NCBI RefSeq assembly: GCF_034347425.1
Contig: NZ_CP133779.1
Span: forward strand, 3,472,001 to 3,536,000
Direction of reading: 5' to 3'
Source of the DNA: Undibacterium sp. CCC3.4
Lineage (GTDB): Bacteria > Pseudomonadota > Gammaproteobacteria > Burkholderiales > Burkholderiaceae_D
Length of the DNA stretch: 64,000 nt
Below are positions 57,137 to 64,000 of this stretch, one piece after another. Every line of letters begins with the position of its first letter. Within the stretch, counting starts at the first letter, position 1. The notes below the pieces were generated by a model that was not told where the DNA came from, did no database searches, and saw only the letters and a program-made list of their open reading frames with translations. The translations under genes and the position numbers were made by a program.

Positions 57137-57381
57137 CAGTTCGACGTATTGCCTGCGCGGCGTGCGGCGCGCACAGCGTTGACTTCGGCGACAAGTTCCT
57201 CATCGCTCATCGGTGCAAAATTGGCCGTCTGCAGTCGCAGGCCGACCGCCAAGAGGTGCCGGCCTGCGTCACGACGGATGGCATCTTCGAGCAGGGTCCC
57301 GATAGCCGCATCAGTCAGCAGACCTGCACTCCGCGCGCGTTGTGCCAGCTCATCAGGCAGAGTCAGTTTCAATGTCGTCAT
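57136..57381 (-). CDS. antitoxin of the PIN-domain toxin pair
   Basis: The 81-residue protein starts TTLKLTLPDELAQRARSAG, a ribbon-helix-helix-like DNA-binding start. Acidic and basic stretches follow to NAVRAARRAGNTSN, which would bind the toxin. Such antitoxins repress their own promoter and neutralise the toxin. The start at 57381 has an RBS (aggaaat) and is followed directly by the toxin gene. Confidence 0.82.
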   Translation of the reverse strand: MTTLKLTLPDELAQRARSAGLLTDAAIGTLLEDAIRRDAGRHLLAVGLRLQTANFAPMSDEELVAEVNAVRAARRAGNTSN

Positions 57382-57654
57382 GATGGATTTCCTTTCGCGC
57401 TGAAAGCTGTAATTGTTGCTTGGTTGGTAAGGTGTTCCGCAGCGTCTTGACTACGTTCTTGTCTGTAATCTGCGCTTCCCTAAGTACCTTGAATACAAAA
57501 TACAATAAAGCATGTCTGCTGAACGATCAAGCATCTTTGTTTGATTACAAATATTGACAAGGCTGATAGAAACATGGCGCGTATCACGCCATGTTTCGAC
57601 TATCCGCCAGATATCCGAAAAGTATTCTGCACACCAAGGCCATCGCGTCGGTCA

Positions 57655-57821
57655 CTAGGGAAGCGCGGATTTAATCGCTGTGGAATTGTCCGTTGCCAAT
57701 GAGGATGCAATGCAAGGCGCCTTTCACTGTCAATAGCGAGCTATTGACAGTGAAAGGCAACGCAGCAGTGCGCCTCAGTGGCGGCGGACAAACCGCTTGG
57801 ATTAAATCTGCGCTTCCCTAG
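57655..57821. repeat. miniature inverted-repeat element 2 (167 bp)
   Basis: The ends are 22-bp inverted repeats with one mismatch; the left begins CTAGGGAAGCGCGGATTTAA and the right ends with its complement. In the middle lies a perfect 19-bp inverted repeat with GA loop (57719-57758, GCCTTTCACTGTCAATAGC). A fragment of the same end occurs at 57467-57484 (TAATCTGCGCTTCCCTAA). The 632-base gap between antitoxin and the next gene contains nothing else recognisable. Confidence 0.8.
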
Positions 57822-58014
57822 GCGTCTGCGAAAAATTACCAAGACATGCGCGCCGTTTCTGATCGATGCTGCCGTGTTCAAATTGTTTTATTTGGCGCGC
57901 AACAACATCAGTCAGAAGTGGACCATGCCGATAACAGGGCGGAATGTGGTTTGTTCCGCGCTGTCCTCAGCCTGACAGACGGCACGGCTGCCTGCGTGTC
58001 CGACGCAGCCTGCA

Positions 58015-58371
58015 TCAAATCAAACTCGCCACACAGCGCCAATTGCGCTCATGCCTTTCGCGTAAAGGCTGTATCAAAGCGTGCAAACCGTGCGATGCCA
58101 CGGCTTCGTCGCCGGCATCATCTAACATTTGCAGCAATAAAACGAGTGCCTGATCATTCATACCCATTTCGCGGCGAATCATGTGCAAATCATCAAAAGC
58201 GGCGCAGATGGCAGAAAGCTCGTCGAGTAATTGATCAAAAGCTATGACCTTGAGCGTATCGACTTGCATCCCACGCAAGCGTTCCAGCGTGGCTTGCAGT
58301 TGATACAAGCGGTGTAGCGCAAAAGAGGGATGGGGTGACGATGCGCACGCAACGGGAGAATGCGTAACCAT
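58015..58371 (-). CDS. small helical protein of unknown function
   Basis: The 118-residue protein is mostly helical: LHRLYQLQATLERLRGM, IAFDQLLDELSAICAAFDDL, RREMGMNDQALVLLLQMLDD and HGLHALIQPLRERHERNW. The composition is leucine-rich and no transmembrane segment is present. It resembles small Burkholderiales-restricted families, possibly DUF1484, but this is uncertain. The start at 58371 has an RBS-like aggaggcc upstream in the reverse strand. Confidence 0.55.
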   Translation of the reverse strand: MVTHSPVACASSPHPSFALHRLYQLQATLERLRGMQVDTLKVIAFDQLLDELSAICAAFDDLHMIRREMGMNDQALVLLLQMLDDAGDEAVASHGLHALIQPLRERHERNWRCVASLI

Positions 58372-58609
58372 GATGGCCTCCTATGAAGACCGTAACTTTC
58401 GGGCACGGGAAACCGCTGTCAGGGAGGTGTGTTCAGCACCGAGAAAAAGCATACCGCAGGATTTTTAAAATCTCAATATGAGGAGTTCAATTTTGGTCTA
58501 GCTTTTTATCCAGTCGCACCGGTCGCCGCCGACCATTGGCACGACGCTCAGCTCGGCGCAGGCGGCTGCCTCGGCGCGGATAATCACCTTAGTGAGGCAA
58601 ATCGAGTCG

Positions 58610-59003
58610 CAACGACGACAATTCAGCCGCCACTTGCTTGCGTTCTTTCCAGCCGTCAAAGTTCAAGCTATGTCTGACCATGTGGACGATACACAGTTGC
58701 ACCGTTGCACCGTGGCTTTCTGGAAGGCCGCCTTGATTGCTTCCGTGGAGGCTTTTAGAACATCGCCGCAGACAATGAAGATATCGCTGACGCCGCGATT
58801 ACGCAGTTCGGTAAGCACCTGCAGCCGGAATTGGGCCCCTTCGGTCTGGGCCACCCACATGCCGAGAACTTCCTCGATAGCATCCATATTGACGCCGATG
58901 GCAAGGTAGCAAGCCTTGACTCTGACAGCGCCGCTATCGCGGACCTTGACATGCATACAGTCCATGTAGACGATTGGATAAAGCGCATTGAGTGGACCTG
59001 TTT
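58610..59003 (-). pseudogene. IS256-family transposase fragment
   Basis: On the minus strand the sequence reads PLNALYPIVYMDCMHVKVRD, AVRVKACYLAIGVNM, VLGMWVAQTEGAQF and VLTELRNRGVSDIFIVC, the central core of an IS256-type (mutator) transposase. About residue 70 onward it departs by frameshift and substitutions (CGDVLKAST for the expected CVDGLKG). The 58600-58690 piece is the next conserved block in another frame (ARHSLNFDGWKERKQVAAEL-like). Ends are missing and the DDE set is incomplete, so it is inactive. Confidence 0.8.
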
Positions 59004-59356
59004 GCCGAGCCTAGACCTCGTCTGTCACTTGAGGATTGATTATGAAAAATTTTTTGGTCGCAGATAGATGGAAAGGTAGAGGAAATCCGTAGTTCACATG
59101 TTACGCTGTCAAGTCAGAACACCGAAATCGCTACGCAACTCGTCATTGGCTTGACACAAGCAACACGTGATCCAAACGCCAACTTGTATTGCTCCTGGAA
59201 TTGACAGAGGGCGTTCTGCCCTAGCTTGACATTGTGCGCGAATACAGGCTGCCATTTCGTCGCAGGTGTCGATTGCGTTGCGTGCCTGATCGGAAAGGCG
59301 ATTGCATGAAGTAGCGAAGTTTTTTTAGTTGAACAAATATTTGAAAGGTAATTTTT
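59004..59356. other. 353-base gap without a recognisable gene
   Basis: No feature is seen besides short open frames. The minus strand carries protein-like phrases in more than one frame (for example HNVKLGQNALCQFQEQYK), perhaps residue of a decayed gene, but nothing can be named. Confidence 0.4.
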
Positions 59357-59845
59357 GTGTTGAATGAATTGGATTCTAAAACTCCCGGAGACTTTGATTT
59401 CGTGATTGGCGACTGGGTAGTCAAGCACCGTCGCTTAAAAGAAAGATTGAAAGGCAGCGAAGAATGGGTGGAGTTTGACGGCGTTTCTTCCACGAGGAAA
59501 ATACTGGGTGGCTTGGGCAATCTGGAAGACAATCACCTGCACTTTCCCGAGGGTTCGTTTCGTGCAGTGGCCTTACGTTCTTATAACGTCGATACGAAAA
59601 AATGGTCGATCTGGTGGTTGGACGGGCGCTTTCCAGACAGCTTGGACGTTCCCGTGGTCGGTGATTTTTCCGATGGGGTCGGCGTGTTTTATGCCAGCGA
59701 CGTGCTCGATGGTGTCCCGATCAAGGTGCGCTTCCAATGGAATTCATTAGCATCGAACGGACCACGCTGGGAGCAGGCCTTCTCGAATGACGACGGGGTA
59801 ACGTGGGAGACGAATTGGACGATGGATTTCTCTCCCAAGTCCTGA
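59357..59845 (+). CDS. DUF1579-like protein
   Basis: The 162-residue protein has the pattern of DUF1579: DFDFVIGDWVVKHRRLKERL, SSTRKILGGLGNLEDNHL, ALRSYNVDTKKWSIWWLDGR and RWEQAFSNDDGVTWETNWTM. The family forms a lipocalin-like beta-barrel and has no known function. A TTTAG-type RBS is weak, and the start GTG 59357 is used because the family begins near. It stands alone. Confidence 0.7.
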   Translation: MLNELDSKTPGDFDFVIGDWVVKHRRLKERLKGSEEWVEFDGVSSTRKILGGLGNLEDNHLHFPEGSFRAVALRSYNVDTKKWSIWWLDGRFPDSLDVPVVGDFSDGVGVFYASDVLDGVPIKVRFQWNSLASNGPRWEQAFSNDDGVTWETNWTMDFSPKS

Positions 59846-60031
59846 TTTTTGATGCCTGCGCGCGCCTGCATCTGGTGCGGTGCGCGGATGTCGCCCAGGC
59901 TAGCCTACCACAGGCGCGCCTAGCCCATGTGGCGTGACACGATGGATAGGATGCGCACAATGGCTGGGATGCCCGACCAGCAAACAGCAAGGATAGCAAG
60001 GAGCTTGCCAGCTCAGCGCCCCGGTTAGGGG

Positions 60032-60244
60032 CTACCAAAGCAAACCGTGGGAGTTGGCGGTTTTGAGCGCCGCATCAAAATTTTGCACATCGAACTTGTC
60101 TTTGATCATTTGCACGGCATTGTGGATCGTCTTGGGCGACAGCGCCAATTCGGCCGCAATATCGCTGGCCCGATACCCCCTGCTGTGCAATTTGAGAATT
60201 GTCAGTTCCCTGTCGGTCAGTGCCAATCTTTGCTTCATTTCCAC
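60032..60244 (-). CDS. stand-alone LuxR-type HTH protein
   Basis: The 70-residue protein is a single GerE-type HTH: LALTDRELTILKLHSRGYRA (helices 1-2), then SDIAAELALSPKTIHNAVQM (recognition helix) and IKDKFDVQNFDAALKTANSH. There is no receiver or ligand domain upstream. It could be a small regulator like GerE, or the C-terminal remnant of a larger response regulator. The start at 60244 has a weak RBS. The 186-base stretch downstream holds nothing recognisable. Confidence 0.65.
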   Translation of the reverse strand: MEMKQRLALTDRELTILKLHSRGYRASDIAAELALSPKTIHNAVQMIKDKFDVQNFDAALKTANSHGLLW

Positions 60245-60451
60245 TTTGATGCTCGGGTATTCTGATGGTCAACGATTGATTTTTTGTGCGGCCTTCGGGT
60301 CGCGCTCCTAGTGGTACCCACGGGTATCCGCGGGCGCGGGCGTCGCCATAGGCAGCAAGGCGATGCCGGCGTCCGACCGAGCCGGTTCGCAGCAACACTT
60401 CGATTGCGGACAAATGATCGAGGCCCATTTCAATCTACTTCACCGAGATCT

Positions 60452-60907
60452 ATGAACACTTTTACTACGCGACAGGCTGCAACATCGGACCTCGACAAGC
60501 TGGCCACGATCCTTGACCAATACCGTCAATTCTATGGACGCACAAGCGATGTTTCTGCCGTACGGGAGTTCCTGCAAGCGCGCTTCCTGTACAAGGAATC
60601 GAGCACCTTCGTGGCCATCGATGGCGACCGTATACTCGGGTTTACACAGTTGTATCCATCGTTTTCCACCCTGTCGCTGGAGCGGATATTCATCCTCAAT
60701 GATCTGTACGTCGACGAGAACAGTCGCCAGCGCGGTGTGGCCAAGCGACTCATCGCAGCTGCCGCCGAGTATGCGACATCGCTTGGCGCGCTGTCGCTGA
60801 CTTTGTCGACAGCAAAGAGCAACGAAGCGGCCCAAGCGCTCTATAGCGCCACTGGCTGGGTACGGGACGAACACTATTATGAGTACAGTCTCAAGCTAGT
60901 GCCCTAA
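60452..60907 (+). CDS. GNAT family N-acetyltransferase
   Basis: The 151-residue protein has the acetyl-CoA loop RQRGVAKRLIAAAAEYATSL (about 88-107) after LNDLYVDENSRQRG and the C-terminal ALYSATGWVRDEHYYEYSLK. The N-terminus FTTRQAATSDLDKLATILDQ is typical. The substrate is unknown; the family acetylates amines, antibiotics or proteins. The ATG at 60452 is preferred as the family start. It is convergent with the NIPSNAP gene. Confidence 0.88.
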   Translation: MNTFTTRQAATSDLDKLATILDQYRQFYGRTSDVSAVREFLQARFLYKESSTFVAIDGDRILGFTQLYPSFSTLSLERIFILNDLYVDENSRQRGVAKRLIAAAAEYATSLGALSLTLSTAKSNEAAQALYSATGWVRDEHYYEYSLKLVP

Positions 60908-60918
60908 AGTGCAGGAAA

Positions 60919-61251
60919 TCATTGCGTTCTCAAGGCTTTGACCACGGCTTCGTCCAATTCGAGCGTGAACGATGTATAGCACTCGATGAGCGCAACAATG
61001 GACTCCCTAGGGCCGTCGCGCCAGTCGCTGCTGCCATAAAACGCATCCTGACTCACCGCACGGTCTGGCAGATCACAATAGGCGCGAATCAAGTAGTAGG
61101 CGTTGATGTCATGTGCGGAAGGGCCGTAGTCCACGACATCGACGCCCCAGTTTCGCAGCAGCGGATAGGATGCCTCTTGCACCAAGCGATGGAAGGCGTC
61201 GCGGCATTCCGGCTTCAAAATATACGAACGGAATTCAACAAGTTTTTTCAT
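60919..61251 (-). CDS. NIPSNAP family protein
   Basis: The 110-residue dimeric alpha/beta-barrel protein reads VEFRSYILKPECRDAFHRLV, then DVVDYGPSAHDINAYYLIRA, matching NIPSNAP/DABB folds. The function is unknown. A palindromic TGACAC-N6-GTGTCA lies just upstream (61274-61291) and may be its operator. Confidence 0.8.
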   Translation of the reverse strand: MKKLVEFRSYILKPECRDAFHRLVQEASYPLLRNWGVDVVDYGPSAHDINAYYLIRAYCDLPDRAVSQDAFYGSSDWRDGPRESIVALIECYTSFTLELDEAVVKALRTQ

Positions 61252-61273
61252 TTTTGGTCACCTAGTTCTACTT

Positions 61274-61291
61274 TGACACATTCACGTGTCA
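61274..61291. promoter_or_regulatory. inverted repeat upstream of the NIPSNAP gene, candidate operator
   Basis: TGACACATTCACGTGTCA is a 6-bp inverted repeat with 6-base spacer, 23 bases before the NIPSNAP start on the minus strand. It suggests binding of a dimeric regulator. No nearby regulator gene is divergent from it. Confidence 0.4.
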
Positions 61292-61559
61292 TCTGTTGAT
61301 ATAGGTTCACTGTACAGTCAATGCGGTGCTATTGCCACTCTAATGGTGAAAGCGGCGTCACTACCTCATTTCCAGACCCTCAGGTTTCCCTTAAACGCAG
61401 ATATTCGTCACCGCTTTATCTGTGCTGCCTGCGCGGTGGAATCCGAAAATGTCACTGATCGCTATGGAGCTGCATTTGGTGCTCGAAGATGATACCTCGC
61501 GACCGATTCGTCAGCAATTTTTTACACTTCTGGAAAGTGAACTAACTCAGAACGAACAC

Positions 61560-61973
61560 TTTTGGGGGTTCTTCCACAGAACACCTTATCGTTCGAACGA
61601 TAAGGAACCGGGGCAGTGCATCGTCGTGTTTGATTATCAGACCGGTCGCGCCGGTGCGAGCGCGCGCGCCTTCTTTTCGGGTTGGTGGGGCTCGCTCATG
61701 GTGGACGATTACGTGGGGTATAAAGCGATGTTCGCCGAGGGCGTCACCGCACTGGCCTGCCTGGCCCATGTGCGGCGTAAATTCTTTGATCTGCATGCGG
61801 CCAACGCCAGTCCGATCGCCGCAGGGGCGCTACGCTATATCGGCCAGCTCTATGCCATTGAACAGCAAGCCAGTTCGCTCAATACGACGGGGCGTCAACA
61901 GCTACGTCAGGAACAAGCCCAACCGTTACTGAGGCAATGGCACGCTTGGCTACTGATCACACAACAGAAATGA
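61560..61973 (+). pseudogene. IS66-family transposase (TnpC) fragment
   Basis: The frame reads GQCIVVFDYQTGRAGASARA, WGSLMVDDYVGYKAMFAEGV, LACLAHVRRKFFDLHAANAS and ALRYIGQLYAIEQQASSLNT, a clear central part of IS66 TnpC with its DDY motif. The N-terminal HTH/zinc part and the C-terminal part with the last catalytic glutamate are absent. The surrounding 61252-61559 has no gene. It is a dead remnant. Confidence 0.85.
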
Positions 61974-62521
61974 GTTATGCAGATAGCCATGCTTACAAGA
62001 ACGGGTGAGTATACGAGTTGGTTGACAGGCTATTAACTAGCCAAAAACCAGATATGCAATTAACACTCAGATGAACTACCCTACTCGCACCCCATCCGTA
62101 CTCCGAATAACGACTCGGCTCATCGACCTCCCACTGTTTTGCCAGCTCGGTTTTTTCGATTCGCCCGAAAGAGTGAAAAGAGTAAAGAAAAGAAAGAATA
62201 AAAAGAGTGAGTAAGGGTGGTTTCAGAAAGGGGGGGGGGCAGTGGTCGGTCGACCTCATGGCTCTTGTTGGCCACCTGTGGGTTAATTGCATTATTGGTG
62301 ATCTGAATTAATATTTAATGATTCTATTTAAAGCTGCAAGACCTTGTATATTGCCATAAAAGATTTTATTAAATCTATTACATGATAGTAGTTTGAGTCA
62401 CTTTGTGCCTCTTTCAAGAAAATTCTGCTAATATAAGAAAAAATACTTATGTGTATAATTAGCTTAATTAAGCCCCTTAAACTAATTTTTATTGTTTAAT
62501 GACTTCTTTAAAGGCTCATAA
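61974..62521. other. 548-base gap: purine tract, G10 run and AT-rich hipBA promoter region
   Basis: A strongly purine-rich tract at about 62163-62242 (AAAGAGTAAAGAAAAGAAAG and on) contains a run of ten G (62230-62239). From 62300 the sequence becomes AT-rich and carries a candidate -10 (TATAAT at 62454-62459). The perfect palindrome GCTTAATTAAGC lies at 62462-62473, a possible HipB operator. No protein-coding gene is supported. Confidence 0.5.
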
Positions 62522-62821
62522 ATGAATCAACTAAATAACGAGGAACTCGAATCCTTACTCGGTGAGACGATCAAGAGAATTCGCTTACTCAAAAATATCG
62601 ACCAGCAAACCCTATGCGCTCAAGCAGGTCTCAGCGTCACCGCCCTTAAGAATCTTGAAACTGGCCATGGTGCATCCGTTAAAACCCTCATCAAAGTATT
62701 ACGTGGACTCGGGAAAACAGAATGGTTGCAATCCCTCTCTCCTATCGCCACGATTAATCCAATGACCTTACTGGCCAACCAAGCGCCACGCCAACGCGCA
62801 CGCCGCAGCTCGAAGGAATAA
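62522..62821 (+). CDS. hipB: HipB-like antitoxin (XRE-family HTH)
   Basis: The 99-residue protein has a Cro/XRE HTH: LGETIKRIRLLKNIDQQTLC, QAGLSVTALKNLETGHGASV, and KTLIKVLRGLGKTEWLQSL. A basic tail ends in RQRARRSSKE. It lies 3 bases before the hipA-like gene. HipB proteins repress the operon and hold HipA inactive. DNA is AT-rich compared with the core regions, suggesting transfer. Confidence 0.85.
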   Translation: MNQLNNEELESLLGETIKRIRLLKNIDQQTLCAQAGLSVTALKNLETGHGASVKTLIKVLRGLGKTEWLQSLSPIATINPMTLLANQAPRQRARRSSKE

Positions 62822-62824
62822 CTT

Positions 62825-64000
62825 ATGCCCCCGTCGACTAAAAAAAGCCGCTATACGCCGGCAAAAATCATTCAAGTGTCTATTTGGGGGCAGTTGGTTG
62901 GTGCCGTAGCGCTCGATCCTATTTATGCTTATTACGTTTTTTCCTACGCCGAAAAGTTCAGACAATCATCGATTGAGCTCTCTCCACTGCAGATGCCTTT
63001 GAAATCGACCAGCGAACCGGTGATGTTTTCTGATTTGCCCGAAGCCACCTACAAACGCTTACCGGCGATGTTGGCCGACGCTCTACCCGATGATTTTGGC
63101 TCAGCACTCGTCGACCGCTTCATGGCAGAGCGCGGTATTTCCTCATCTCAAATTTCAGCACTTGATCGCCTTGCCTATATGGGATCACGTTCGATGGGGG
63201 CGATGGAATTCAAACCGCAACACGGCCCACGGAAAATGTCCTCAAGCGCGATTGTCTTAAGCTCGCTCGTCCAAGAAGCACGTAATGTAGTTTCCGGGAC
63301 CTTCGGCGATGATGATCATACAAAAGCTGCTTTGCGTAGCATCATCGAAGTCGGCACCTCAGCTGGTGGTGCCAGAGCAAAAGCGGTGATTGCATGGAAT
63401 CCCGACAGTCAAGAAATCCGTTCAGGTCATGCCAACGTCGACCTAGGCTTCACCCATTGGTTACTGAAATTTGATGGTGTTGGCAAGGATAAGGAGTTTT
63501 CTAGCAGCATGGGTTACGGCCGTATCGAGTATGCGTATTACCTTATGGCAAAGGCCGCAGGTGTTGCCATGACTGAATGTCGTCTATTGGAGGAAAACGG
63601 TCGCGCTCATTTTATGACGCGCCGCTTCGACCGGGAAGAAAATAATGTCCGTCACCACTTGCAAACGCTCTGTGCTATGGCACACGTCGATTATAAAAAA
63701 AAGGCGACCAACAGCTATGCGCAGTTTTTTATGACCATTCGTGATTTAGGCTTAGCACGGGAATCGATGGTACAAGCTTTCAGACGCATGGTATTCAATC
63801 TTATGGCGCGGAACTGCGATGACCATTCCAAGAATTTTTCTTTTCTGTTAAAACAAGGATCGCAATGGGAACTCAGCCCCGCCTACGATATGACATTTTC
63901 CTATAATCCGCACAGTGAATGGGTTTCGCAGCACCTGATGTCGGTCAACGGAAAATTCAGAGATTTTGAGCTTCAAGATATATTGGTTGAAGCAGATCGA
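62825..64000 (+). CDS. hipA: HipA-family kinase toxin (cut by window end)
   Basis: The frame is open from the ATG at 62825 to the window edge (392 codons). Family blocks are YMGSRSMGAMEFKPQHGP, the P-loop-like IEVGTSAGGARAKAVIAWN, GYGRIEYAYYLMAKAAGVAM, HFMTRRFDREE, the catalytic core RMVFNLMARNCDDHSKNFSFL, and metal-site SPAYDMTFSYNP. HipA kinases phosphorylate targets such as GltX and induce growth arrest. The C-terminal end lies outside. It is tightly coupled to the HipB-like gene. Confidence 0.9.
   Translation, partial: MPPSTKKSRYTPAKIIQVSIWGQLVGAVALDPIYAYYVFSYAEKFRQSSIELSPLQMPLKSTSEPVMFSDLPEATYKRLPAMLADALPDDFGSALVDRFMAERGISSSQISALDRLAYMGSRSMGAMEFKPQHGPRKMSSSAIVLSSLVQEARNVVSGTFGDDDHTKAALRSIIEVGTSAGGARAKAVIAWNPDSQEIRSGHANVDLGFTHWLLKFDGVGKDKEFSSSMGYGRIEYAYYLMAKAAGVAMTECRLLEENGRAHFMTRRFDREENNVRHHLQTLCAMAHVDYKKKATNSYAQFFMTIRDLGLARESMVQAFRRMVFNLMARNCDDHSKNFSFLLKQGSQWELSPAYDMTFSYNPHSEWVSQHLMSVNGKFRDFELQDILVEADR

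Noticed and set aside
59114..59428. 104-residue minus-strand frame with a phasin-like phrase
   Set aside because: Too short and partial to match any family; phrases spread over several frames.
61993..62292. 99-residue minus-strand frame over the purine tract
   Set aside because: Low-complexity translation of the purine/pyrimidine tract with no RBS or family match.
1..64000. tRNA, rRNA and CRISPR search by eye
   Set aside because: No cloverleaf with a T-loop GGTTCGAATC-type segment, no rRNA motifs and no spaced repeats were found; a covariance-model scan would be decisive.

Overview
The window reads as the chromosome of a Betaproteobacterium of the order Burkholderiales, probably Oxalobacteraceae (Undibacterium/Janthinobacterium/Herbaspirillum type). 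This rests on gene order and protein families: trpF-trpB-trpA-accD-folC-SPOR protein-cvpA-purF, dapA-bamC, an intracellular PHA depolymerase, DUF1841, a solitary rnfB beside nth, and argA-hrpA. The genus is inference. No rRNA, tRNA or CRISPR array was seen.

Layout. 1-5.1 kb: edge of an envelope/exopolysaccharide region (O-antigen-ligase-like protein cut by the window edge, secreted GH5-like hydrolase, WecG/TagA glycosyltransferase), with a degenerate isocitrate-lyase homologue between them. 5.2-13.4 kb: a long co-directional run from tryptophan synthesis through acetyl-CoA carboxylase beta, folylpolyglutamate synthase, a SPOR-domain protein and CvpA to PurF. 13.5-14.0 kb: a composite repeat. 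14-22.4 kb: TonB receptor, PHP-domain RNase AM-like protein, HtpX, YciO, M50 protease, methyltransferase, DapA, BamC. 22.5-25.5 kb (minus): UPF0114 membrane protein, fumarase, MurI. 25.8-29.9 kb: AcsA, an orphan NarL-type regulator with a fragment of its kinase, Hsp20, a small secreted protein.

29.9-34.3 kb is a decay zone. A Crp/Fnr-family regulator gene is split by a complete IS3-family element, a Cache-HAMP sensor gene is frameshifted and split by a composite repeat, and several copies of one miniature inverted-repeat element lie there. 34.4-56.5 kb is again ordinary core genome: MoxR ATPase, two small cytochromes c behind a possible tandem FNR/Anr-type site, RutE-like nitroreductase, nth-rnfB, PHA depolymerase, TPR protein, ferredoxin reductase and ferredoxin, hydroxyacid dehydrogenase, acyl-CoA-binding protein, SrkA, RpiA, YggX, ArgA, HrpA, hemerythrin, oligoendopeptidase F.

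56.6-64 kb is accessory. It holds a PIN-domain toxin-antitoxin pair, a second miniature inverted-repeat element, decayed IS256 and IS66 transposase pieces, small stand-alone genes (DUF1579-like, LuxR-type HTH, GNAT, NIPSNAP), and an AT-rich hipBA module running off the window end.

The main unexplained features are the dispersed repeat family (five copies, with a nested outer module, an internal hairpin and a 24-bp tandem unit present 3, 2 and 1 times in different copies), the isocitrate-lyase-like protein without its catalytic loop next to an 18-bp perfect palindrome, and the coexistence of a disrupted Crp/Fnr regulator with FNR-like sites in front of cytochrome genes.
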